DNA of 64,000 bases from Hymenobacter armeniacus (GTDB taxonomy: Bacteria > Bacteroidota > Bacteroidia > Cytophagales > Hymenobacteraceae), in NCBI RefSeq assembly GCF_014699055.1, contig NZ_JACXAC010000003.1:62001-126000 (forward strand), written 5' to 3'. The position numbers were made by a program, and so were the translations under genes. The first letter of the stretch is position 1. Every line of letters begins with the position of its first letter. The notes under the pieces are model-generated. The model had not been told where the DNA came from. It saw only the letters and a program-made list of their open reading frames with translations, and did not search any database. This document shows, one piece after another, positions 26,301-34,200 of the stretch.

Positions 26301-27126
26301 CCTGCGGCTGGCCATTGAGCGGGTAGGCCTGCCTTTCGAGGCTGCAGAATTTGAAGCCGTGCTGACTTACCTAACTCTGACGAAGCGAACGAGTGTGGCA
26401 ACAATTCCGCGTGGCTACGACTCATTCGACATTTCGCCCTGGCGCTTCAACCGGCGGCTGTCCCTACTGCGCAAGCCATTAGTGGCATTTCATAACGAAA
26501 CTGCCCCCGATGACCCTATTATCTACTGGGGTTTTAGGCAGGTGCTGCTTAGCCGTCGCAATTGGGGAAGCCAGATTCATGAAAACCGTTTCCGGGTAAC
26601 GCAAGGCAGCGCCGTTGATACGGAGCTTGGGTCTATTGCCAGCCGCCGCGGCACCATTCTGGTTCGAAAGGTGGAAGAGTGGCTGCAAGGTGAAAACCGA
26701 GTGGTGCGGACTGAAGTGCTTATGAACTCTATCGCTCAGACAACGCTCGACCCAGACCTAGGAGATATTGACGTTCTGGTGATTGACTTGATTAGTCGGG
26801 TGGTGTATAGCATTGAATGTAAGTACATGGCTCCTAGCCGTAATATGCACGAGATGGCCCAGGAATTGGATAAGCTGTTTGGTTCAGACGGCTGGGTGCC
26901 GAAGCACGTAAGGCGGCACGAATGGCTTGACTCACACTTAACGGAGCTGGGCCGCTATTGCGGGCTCGATTTGCAAAGCTTTGTGCTGCATTCCCTCATC
27001 GTCACGGCGGAGGATATGCTGACTCCTTATTTGAGGACGAGGGAAATGATGCTATTGCCCTTCGTCACCCTGTATGAAATTGAGCGTGAAGGGCTAGTTG
27101 CAATACAACAGGCACTTAATGGGTAA
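23353..27126 (+). CDS. Giant SEC-C zinc-motif protein with C-terminal PD-(D/E)xK nuclease
   Basis: 1257 aa. It opens with a complete SEC-C zinc-binding motif (CPCESGKKYKKCC, residues 9-21). A ~1000-residue helical body of unknown fold follows. The C-terminal region (from ~1110) contains the restriction-fold core: VVRTEVLMNSI, D1138-I-D1140 in GDIDVLVID, and E1155-C-K1157 in VYSIECKYM, then a helix with EMAQELDKLFG and a late VLHSLIVT strand. It should cut nucleic acid, most plausibly as a defence effector, since it sits between a SIR2 protein and another SEC-C gene. I do not recognise a named system with this layout. A run of CAG codons encodes QQQQQ near residue 932. Confidence 0.65.
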   Translation: MTIGRNDPCPCESGKKYKKCCLNKAFPLTPVLTLPEQYNSLDLLQTSIALAILPENHGKILRLEVLINSILAHFDASQPIAPEAAVRQFLANEYGSYDEEDVLTTPFTDVVPFFGGDYLVLPGATEGGSYVLNNLITAIFHWNPDRLPTSFQHNCRVAVQFLLRLSQLVISRLQYTRYQTGSTEHDEVAWPEADRLQQAREAVLISEDDMRALLAPDGLAPSVPAVFSATVAVFQAAIAAGQNPLLQKPLLRLASDYMVVSPLSICHILTEFIWAQARRYDCVAELNRNYQQVVWRAVHQQLTHMGFRYEDMSAQLPAISPNTFRGVYRFDTDKLAYAHLAYSSRSGERVDLTTATEDEGAERQAIVAALLALPQYTGHQVLDFLFASLDGSDLMLPLRAVPGTYPLVISTHEVATLYTMGEAEALDLWKFAMAEHERQTASPLPAFHTSLLDNFKFYRQHDDSFYVSDETRPNYLFIPPGYAADWLTRAKQQTDEHSALVTAHGPYAGATLVVQRYGTFGSTYASSEDALRSELRFLVDGFAQPVWVETTSISPAAGSQLRHSLFELTDAIAYWLDQVRDDLRPYLAHEQLPSIHVVFECQPVAAFEAEHPSLERVADLASYFQTGAAAEEARLLIPAELIAYLYGADNAGEQVLVEHLLVALSKLLVENGLPAIPVDAQQAMLAMHVPLGQKKKILLLNSADNLLLDPRDLVAKRTVQEYDTGRVLDALVPALEAQGLCPPVGDIEDQDAKEKLTRDVVMRVLLPQLSRTIARYDQRDLLGKLLALNERLIHDREFLRVQTPSRIACFVEIAQQVADVKESLNASSRTSVAVRCLIEHISAEQMLTGIPASTTERDELVALMDQIIAWGSLGDQLKHRLFDTKIGILPTYRIGTEKTFSNDVLDPYYTAKTHEDVIDAVRYYEQVFPQQQQQTGEATPAALDRAFTQDYAISFTRICEFIEALVRVALEAEQSVVALPKSALRLAIERVGLPFEAAEFEAVLTYLTLTKRTSVATIPRGYDSFDISPWRFNRRLSLLRKPLVAFHNETAPDDPIIYWGFRQVLLSRRNWGSQIHENRFRVTQGSAVDTELGSIASRRGTILVRKVEEWLQGENRVVRTEVLMNSIAQTTLDPDLGDIDVLVIDLISRVVYSIECKYMAPSRNMHEMAQELDKLFGSDGWVPKHVRRHEWLDSHLTELGRYCGLDLQSFVLHSLIVTAEDMLTPYLRTREMMLLPFVTLYEIEREGLVAIQQALNG

Positions 27127-28169
27127 GTGTATTGAGCACAAACTATTGTTGGCAGATTGTAGGTTGTATATGAGGAGCTAGATTCTTTACCAAATCGAAC
27201 GCCAATTTGCAGTAGGGGAAACCATATGCACACTGCTCTACATACAACAGCAACTTATTTGGTTTCAAGCCTAATACAAAATACAAAACTTGCCTTAGCG
27301 AGAAATGCTCATGCGATAATATGCAACGCAATGCGTAGTCAAAGCGAACTTATTGCAAGGAGTTGGTCGGAAATGCTAGACTATAGTCATTTTTAAAACG
27401 TCCTTCTGTAAGAAACTTCAGCAGGAGCTGACTTTTAGTTGGCGAAGCTTGCCGTGGGTTGAGTTGCCAACGTGGCAGTTCTCTCTCGGTGCCTGTTGAG
27501 TGGTCCTGTATATTGTGAAAATTTAATTAATAAATTTTATTATTCAATAATACAGCTGAGGAAAGGCTGAGGCAAAAAGCTTCTCGGGTCTGAAAAAAAG
27601 GGTTCTAGGGTGGGAGGGGATATTGGGCAGTAAAGAAACCCGTAACAACCAGACCCGCTGAACCACGACACTACTGTCTGTAGCTAGCCAAGGCTCACGG
27701 GCTCCCAGGAAAAGCAAAAAGGCCATCACGCTGCCGTGAGGATCTTTCCTGTGGACGCATAAGGCCCGGAAATACCTTATTGAGCTAGATGATAACAGAC
27801 AAAAACCATCTTATTTGGCCTTCCTGACTGTTTGCTTGGCAGGCTACAATCTATTCAAATGCGTTGTGATATAGGGTAAATGAGGCACTGGTCCCCTGAC
27901 GGGGCCTCTCCAATAAGCACAGTGTACGTCTGTGCGGGTAGGGTGCATTTGATCCAGTGGGTGTTTTTATTTAACGAATCGAAACAGAATGGTTAATTAT
28001 AGCATAAAACAGGCATTCTTGTAACTAGCTATTTGTCCCTAAATTATATGCACATATGTTGGGTATTATCCTTGTTATTGTGTCATAATAGATGCTCTAG
28101 TTCTAGCAGGAACCGCATTCATGGAATGTCATTAACTAATCTGTGATGACTGACTTTTTTGTAGCGGAC
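27127..28169. other. 1.04-kb AT-rich stretch without a supported gene
   Basis: No coding frame is convincing. Visible structure: an AT-rich palindrome at 27518-27538 (AAAATTTA and TAAATTTT around 5 nt), and a GC-rich hairpin near 27887-27915 (GAGGC...GGTCCC...GGGGCC). The stretch is clearly more AT-rich than the genes on its left and leads into the low-GC gene at 28170-29211. Confidence 0.4.
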
Positions 28170-28400
28170 CTATGTTTTGGCTGATTCAATTTCTTTTATG
28201 ATTAGATAGAAACACTCTTTGTATGTGTTCACAACTAGAGGGAGTGTTAACTTGAAATTCTGTCTACTTAGCCAGATCTTTAGTGCTAATGAAGCTAGCC
28301 CCCAATGCAAATCCTCATCTCTTAATTTCATCTTTTCAAGTACATCCTTTAGCCTAATTTCAGGGTCTGGATAATGGCTTTTTTTGCCTAATTTATCCAA
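28170..28400 (-). pseudogene. Frameshifted C-terminal part of the SEC-C/HExxH protein
   Basis: 76 codons whose only start is a TTG inside the end of the upstream frame. The upstream frame stops right after a run of seven T (GAT TTT TTT GGA TAA). Dropping one T would join the frames as ..FTDFLDKLGKKSHYPDPEIRLKDVLEKMKL.., giving a ~346-aa protein. This piece is therefore best read as the natural C-terminus of the same gene, separated by a homopolymer frameshift. The cause may be a mutation, a sequencing error or a programmed slip. Confidence 0.6.
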
Positions 28401-29211
28401 AAAAATCAGTGAACAAACCCCCCGCTACAATTCCATGCTCAATATTTTTTCTGTTTCTTTTGGTCTTGGGCTGTTTGAGCATAAGAGAAATTGCATTAAA
28501 ATCAGCTTCTGATTCAGTTTTCACACTTTCTTCGCCACTTATTTTTTTGTTATCAACCATTAACTCTATCGATCGGTCAACATGCCCAAGGGAAAAATGG
28601 CTATATTCATGGCAAAGAACAAAGTTAGCTGCGTGTAAGAAGACAGAATTCGTCTTTTCGATGTTTACCTTGTCACTGATAAGATATTTCTGGGGATTTG
28701 GAAATTTTTCGATATTCCACACAGAGTACCTATTGATAAGTGAAAGGCCATAATTTAAAAAATCGAACTTAGCATTTAGCTTAACAGGATCGCTAAAATA
28801 TCCGCGCTTTAGCCTTGGTAACATAACGTGTTCGTCGAACATGGTTACCAGGCTATAAGATAGAATCCATATATAAGATAAAAAAGTCTCTTGTATATGA
28901 ATTTGCTTATTCGAATTAATGTAAGCAAGATCATCATCAATTCTTTTCTCTTCATTGATGTACTTTATTCCATTTTTTAATTCTAAATTATTAGTGTCAT
29001 ATTCTAGTTGGGCTCTAAACGTGGGATTGGTTTCCTCAAAAAAATGAATAACATTATTTTCTAAAACCTTTATTGGTTGTGTTCCCATGCTGTTTTCAGG
29101 CACTTGTCTTTGAATATAACGGCTACTTGGTTCTATCTCTGGATGGCAGCATTTTTTGTATTTAAGACCGCTTCCGCACCAGCATTTTGAATTTCTTGGA
29201 TGTTTACTCAT
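28393..29211 (-). CDS. SEC-C protein with HExxH metalloprotease motif, Lit-like
   Basis: 272 aa before the frameshift. The N-terminus is a SEC-C zinc motif (C10-W-C12 ... C21-C22). The C-terminal part has H201-E-Y-S-H205 and, about 30 residues later, ESEADFNAISLML, the second acidic helix of a gluzincin-type metalloprotease. This arrangement resembles peptidase U49, the family of the phage-exclusion protease Lit that cleaves EF-Tu; the match is by motif only, and another zincin such as an ImmA/IrrE relative is possible. The gene is strikingly AT-rich compared with its neighbours, which suggests recent transfer. It is the second SEC-C gene in this cluster. Confidence 0.55.
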   Translation of the reverse strand: MSKHPRNSKCWCGSGLKYKKCCHPEIEPSSRYIQRQVPENSMGTQPIKVLENNVIHFFEETNPTFRAQLEYDTNNLELKNGIKYINEEKRIDDDLAYINSNKQIHIQETFLSYIWILSYSLVTMFDEHVMLPRLKRGYFSDPVKLNAKFDFLNYGLSLINRYSVWNIEKFPNPQKYLISDKVNIEKTNSVFLHAANFVLCHEYSHFSLGHVDRSIELMVDNKKISGEESVKTESEADFNAISLMLKQPKTKRNRKNIEHGIVAGGLFTDFFG

Positions 29212-29316
29212 TGCATGATTGTTGGTAGTAAATCTTTGTCTTACTCAAGCTTAGCTTACGAAGAAAAAGATAATGATTGCATTGTATTTTTTTTCTTAAG
29301 CATGTTGCTGCTCATT

Positions 29317-29336
29317 GTTTATTTGCTTAAATAAAC
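29317..29336. repeat. Small AT-rich hairpin
   Basis: GTTTATTT (29317-29324) and AAATAAAC (29329-29336) flank the loop GCTT. It is about 105 bp upstream of the minus-strand SEC-C/HExxH start, in a 362-bp gene-free stretch (29212-29573) that otherwise shows nothing recognisable. It could be an operator or a terminator. Confidence 0.35.
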
Positions 29337-29573
29337 AGCTGCGCCGCATTCACACTGGGGGCTTTAGCTTCTAAGGCAGTGGGTAAAGCCCTTGAGCAGG
29401 TTTGCGATGCTCATCTTTGGCCGTTGGCCACCCGAGGAATCCAAATACAATGGTAAATTTCAAATAGGCGCCGTCGAAAAGTAAAAACAGATAGAAGGAT
29501 GCGCAGCGTTTGTTAACTTAGCAAAAATCCACGCAGGTTGCTGACTGTGTGTTTAATCTCAGCGTGTTCCGCT

Positions 29574-29888
29574 ATGCAAGCATTTTTGCTGATTCCCGAA
29601 ACAGAATTGCGGCAGCTCATAGGACGAATTGAGCGCCTGGAGGCAGCCGAGCAGCAACGCGCCCAAGAAAAGGCCGCGCTACCCGCGGATGAAGTCCTAA
29701 ATGTAAGGCAGGCAGCGGTTCTGCTTAAGGTGACCCCGGGAGGCCTACGAAGGGCGCGCAGGGCTGGTCGGCTCAAAGGTGTGCGCATTAATGAAAAGGA
29801 ATGGGGCTTCTATACCTCGGAGTTGCACCGGTACCTGAATCGCTACAATAGGCAAGCGTTGTATGAAGCAGACCATAAGAATAGTTAG
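29574..29888 (+). CDS. Helix-turn-helix (excisionase/MerR-like) protein
   Basis: 104 aa from the ATG at 29574 (an in-frame start at 29538 is less likely). An N-terminal helix predicted to coil (ETELRQLIGRIERLEAAEQQRAQEKAA) precedes an HTH_17-like domain: VLNVRQAAVLLKVTPGGLRRARRAGRLKGVRINEKEWGFYTSELHRYL. It is the same type of protein as the one at 4424-4816, though not a close copy. It is convergent with the HNH gene. A regulator or directionality factor from a mobile element is likely. Confidence 0.7.
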   Translation: MQAFLLIPETELRQLIGRIERLEAAEQQRAQEKAALPADEVLNVRQAAVLLKVTPGGLRRARRAGRLKGVRINEKEWGFYTSELHRYLNRYNRQALYEADHKNS

Positions 29889-30081
29889 CGGCCATAAAGC
29901 GATTATCTTTTATACACAAAGCGCAGTCGGAAAAGCAATGTGTGCTCTACTTGTCTGACCCTATCCTAAGTCCTTATCGCAGGTAACTACAGGTACTGCT
30001 TCTGCCTCATAGGCGCTCAGCACTACAAACAAGAGATATTAAAAAACCTGAGGTCGGAAGTAGTGGATTTGGAGGCTAGTT

Positions 30082-31194
30082 TTATGCGCTTTGCGGTATG
30101 ACGAATCTAAAAGGTGCGCGGAAGCCCAAGTTGTGCGCCGTTTGCCACTGGGGTATCACTTGCGCCCTTAGCCTGTTTTCGAAAGCCTCAAACGAGCATT
30201 CTCGCACTTCCTGCAGGGATTGCCCAAACAGAACGTGATAGTCCTCCAAGAGAACCTGCTGGCTGATCAGGTTAGCGTGGAAGTGAAATGCCTGGTATTG
30301 CTGGTGGGCGAAAGCCGGGAAGTACGCCAGGTCGGGAAGCCAGTCGTTTTTCGCCGAATTTACCGCCTTGGGAGTAGGAATTATGTTCCAGAGTTGATCG
30401 TGCACCACGAATGACCAAGGCAGGAAATGATCCAAGCTCATGTTCAGAGAAGTGATGATCTGCCCGGAGTAGATGCAGGCAAAGGAGGGGTGGACGTCCA
30501 AGTAGCCCTGCCAGTACCGCTTCGCGGCATTCAGCTTGCGCTGCTCCGGTCCCAGCTTTTCCAATTTCTGCGATAGCCCAATTACGTTGGGATTATGCTT
30601 TTGCAGGAACTGCACCATATGCCACTGGGCGAAAGCGCGAAGGATGAGCAGGTGTTCCTGAAAATACCGTACCCAAGGCTCGTGCAGCACAATGTGATCA
30701 CCTTCAATTCGGTAAGGCGCATGGGTCGAGCTAGCCGCTAAGCGAGTGACTCGCGCGTTTACTTGTTGGTCGGGTATGCCGCGGGTCTCGGCCGCGAAGA
30801 ATGGCCGGATAAACCGGTACGGAACCCAGGCCAGTAGCCGGCGCGTAGCCTGCAGCAGATTCTCGAGGGCGGCCGGAGAGGTGCCGGTGCGCAGCTGCTC
30901 GTACAAACTGGGGGCCGCAGGGCGATTGTCAACAGTAATGGCCAATGAGACCGCTGCAGCTACCGTCTTAAAGCTGTCCTGCTTGCCAAACGAGAGCTTG
31001 AAGAAGTCCAGTGGGTACCAGACCTCAGCTAGCATGCGCAGCGACAAGTCCTGCATGGACATGCGCGGTTGGTTGTGCTCGCGTAGGCTGTCCAGGATAC
31101 TTAAAAGCCAGTAGAATTTATAAGAATTCGTTACGTCCGCGAACACCGTGGTGAGGTTGCGCACGTCCACGCCGGGGCTATCTGGAATTTCCAC
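30082..31194 (-). CDS. HNH endonuclease at the end of the phosphorothioation operon
   Basis: 370 aa. The HNH/beta-beta-alpha-metal core lies at residues ~238-286: FACIYSGQII, then LDHFLPWSF with D255-H256, LWNIIPT with N270, and NSAKNDWLP with N279 and K282. The N-terminal 200 residues are helical and of unknown role (KFYWLLSILDSL...). It is encoded 96 bp after the sspH-like gene in the same orientation, with a strong hairpin between them. SspFGH/DndFGH modules normally have three proteins, so this is a candidate fourth, nuclease-bearing component or a separate enzyme that profits from the host's DNA modification. Confidence 0.7.
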   Translation of the reverse strand: MEIPDSPGVDVRNLTTVFADVTNSYKFYWLLSILDSLREHNQPRMSMQDLSLRMLAEVWYPLDFFKLSFGKQDSFKTVAAAVSLAITVDNRPAAPSLYEQLRTGTSPAALENLLQATRRLLAWVPYRFIRPFFAAETRGIPDQQVNARVTRLAASSTHAPYRIEGDHIVLHEPWVRYFQEHLLILRAFAQWHMVQFLQKHNPNVIGLSQKLEKLGPEQRKLNAAKRYWQGYLDVHPSFACIYSGQIITSLNMSLDHFLPWSFVVHDQLWNIIPTPKAVNSAKNDWLPDLAYFPAFAHQQYQAFHFHANLISQQVLLEDYHVLFGQSLQEVRECSFEAFENRLRAQVIPQWQTAHNLGFRAPFRFVIPQSA

Positions 31195-31226
31195 GCGTTA
31201 CCACTTGAAGGCATTTTTGCGGCAGT

Positions 31227-31271
31227 AACCGGAGGGGTAAGATGGACATAGCTCATCTTACCCCTCCGGTT
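31227..31271 (-). terminator. Perfect 18-bp hairpin between sspH and the HNH gene
   Basis: Arms 31227-31244 and 31254-31271 (AACCGGAGGGGTAAGATG and its complement) match perfectly around a 9-nt loop. It lies in the 96-bp gap after the sspH stop. There is no U-tract, so partial termination, an RNA-processing or stability hairpin, or an operator are all possible. It would let the HNH gene be expressed at a different level from F-G-H. Confidence 0.55.
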
Positions 31272-31290
31272 CGCCGGAATCGTTCTGAAT

Positions 31291-34200
31291 CTAAACCGTA
31301 GCCGGAATCATTATGCTAACTAATTCTTCAATTACCGTATCCGGAATGAAGGGCACCTGTCCAAAAACCAGGTCAGGCTCCCCCTCCAATTTGGCCAAGA
31401 GGTGCCCTTTGCCCAAAAGGCGTTCGGCACCTTTGAGGCCCAGGGCGATTTCCGAAGTGCCCTCGGAGTCCACCCGCAGGATGAGGCGGTTGCCCAGGTT
31501 TGCGCGCAGCTGCATGGGCATAACATTAGCGTCGGGCCGCTGGGCTGCAAAGACCAAGTAGATGCCGGCGGCGCGCGCTTTAACCCCTAGCCGGGCAACA
31601 ATGGCCGTGACGGCCTGCTTGTACTCGTCAATCTGCATCCAGTCGGCAAACTCGTCGTGTACCAACCAGATAACGGGTAGCCGTTGTTCAGGAGCAACCC
31701 TGGCATTGTACCGGCTCAGACTTGGTACCCGAGCCTCACGGAAGCGGCGGTACCGAGACTCCATCTCCTCTACCAGCTGATTGAGTTCCTCCAGAGCGGC
31801 TTCCTGCTCGACGATGATGGCTCCGCCCTTGACGTGGGGCAGGGGCTCCAGGGCGAAGTAGTCCACGCCCTGTTTCGGGTCAATAATGATCATCTGAGCC
31901 TGGTCGGGCGTATTGGTAGCCGCGATGCTCAAAATGATGTTCTGCACCAGCACCGATTTGCCGCTGCCCGTAGAACCCGCAATCAGCGTGTGCGGGGCAT
32001 TGGTTTGCGGGGAGAGGAAAAGGATTTCTCCGTTGTCCTCCCGGATGGCAATGGGGAGGGTCTGGTTGCCGTTAACAGAGTCCGGTATCCACCGCCCCCA
32101 AATGTCTTCCAGGCGCACCACTTGCCGGTTAGGCCGCTCAATGGCCAGGGAAATGGCCCCGGCCTCCGGCCTCACCGACACGACACTAAGACCGTACGTG
32201 GTCTTGAATTCTGATTGCCGGCGCAATGCCTGATCTACGGTTAAGTTGGCACTTCCTTGGAAGGTCAACAGGGCCGCGTTGGGGGTGAGCTTCTGCGTGA
32301 GCAAGCGCGCGTTAAGGTTGAAGCCTTGCAGGGCCGCTTTGGTCCGTTGCGCTACCGAAGCCAACCATTCCATTTCCGCGGGGTTGGCGGTTTGCTCCGC
32401 TTGGTGTTGCGGCATCAGTTTCTGAATGCCTGGGTACGCCCAATGAGCCGAAGTTTCAGCTGGAGGCGGGACGAGGACATCCGGTTCTTTATCAGGGGGG
32501 GCAGGCTCCGTGGTGGGTTTAACCGCCGGTTTCACTGGACCTTTTGCAGTCGACTGGCCTACTTCTTCCCGGGTGGCGAAGACTTTAGCTTCTTCCCCGG
32601 GCTTGATGCATCCGACCGCCTTGACAAAAGTCTGGGACTGCCAGATTTGCGCTTCGCCTTTTTCCAGTCGCACGGGCATGGAATCCTCATTAGCCGCGTA
32701 GGTGGTTACCAGCTTTCGAACCTGGTCGAAACTGAACACCTCTTGGTAGGCTTCTTCCACGTCGCCGATTACCGAGAAGTCGGCATCCAGTGGGTCTTCT
32801 TCCGTTCCGGAGACGAAAACGTGGGAGTAGCCGCGCAGACTGATGTAGCATTCGCCCTTGCGAATGGCCATGCGCCAATCGGCCAAGTTGATGTTGGCCC
32901 CAGCTGAAAAGTGAACCCCGTCCAGGATCAGGTCCGATAGCCTCGCCAACCAGAGGCCCCGGTCCAGCCGTTCGGGGGTACTGAACAGGGCGTCGTGGAT
33001 GCGCCGGAGCGTATCGCGCAGTTGGTTTCGTGACTTGCTAGCGTTGGCGGGCAAGGACCCTCGCTCAATAAACTTCGCCTCGCTCACCACGATGCTTAGG
33101 CGGAGCTCGCCGTTGGGCCCCGTGCTGGGGCTGAGCATCAGGATGTCGGCCAATTGCTCTTCGCGCTGCCCCAGCCACTCGGCGTAATCATCCAGGAAAT
33201 ACCAGCCGTAGTTTGCTTTTTGGCCGTTGTTGAACGCCTGCATCTCATTGCGAATCAGATAGGAGCTCAGCACCACTCCCATTAACTCGCTGGCGCTCCG
33301 GCCGCGGCGCGCGGCGCGCAGCACAATGTCACCGGAGATGACGTTCGCCTCCTGAATGAAACGGTCCGCCAGCTGCTTCTGCGCCGACGGGTCCATGGCC
33401 AGCTGCAAGCTGCTGATGCGACGCTGCACCATAGAATGCAACAGGCCCAAGGAGGCGGTAGAGGAAACAATCAAGTTCCGGCCTTGGGTAGCCGACTGCT
33501 TGTAGCGAATAACCCGCACCTTGCGGTCAATGAGCTGACGGCGGTCCAGGAGTTCATCGTAATTCACCACCCAGTTGCCCAGGTTGTGCGTTTGCGTGAA
33601 TATCTCCTGCATGCGCTCGTCCTGGAAGTTGAGTTGGCGGGCGGGCAGCAACCGCTGCTGGGTGTCGCCGTCCCAATTGCCCTTGATGAAAGAAGTAATA
33701 GCGGTCAGAAATGCCCACCCTTGGCTGCTTTGCGCCGGGGAACACAAATACACCACCGACTTCATGTCGCCAATGGGGGAGGGGCGCCGCCTCGACCATT
33801 GGGAGGGAACCAGTTCTTTTAATGCTACGGGTTGGGCATTTTCCTTATACCATTCCACGGTGGCATGGCGGGCGATGACATCCTGCAAGAACACAATGTC
33901 ATTGGGCGGTCCGTCTTTCTCGTTGGGCGGCGGAGCCTGATCGGCGGAAATCCCAATGCGCAATCGAGCCATGAAGTCGCGCGTCGCCTCGCTGGCACTG
34001 TAGGCATCGGGGTCCGAGTCAGAGGCCTCCATGATGCGCTCGTAGAGGGGGTGCAGTTTGCTCGGGTCGTTATGGCGCAGCACAATCTGACAGCGCACGT
34101 CCTCCTCGTCTTCGTGCGCGGCCCCAATGCGATCCACTACTGCCTGCGGCAGTCGGGCGGAGTCACAGTTATAGAGGACTACGGACAGGTTCGCGCTCTC

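Noticed and set aside
31684-32907. Long plus-strand frames opposite sspH
   Set aside because: Antisense to the FtsK-like motor motifs; composition is typical of a shadow frame.
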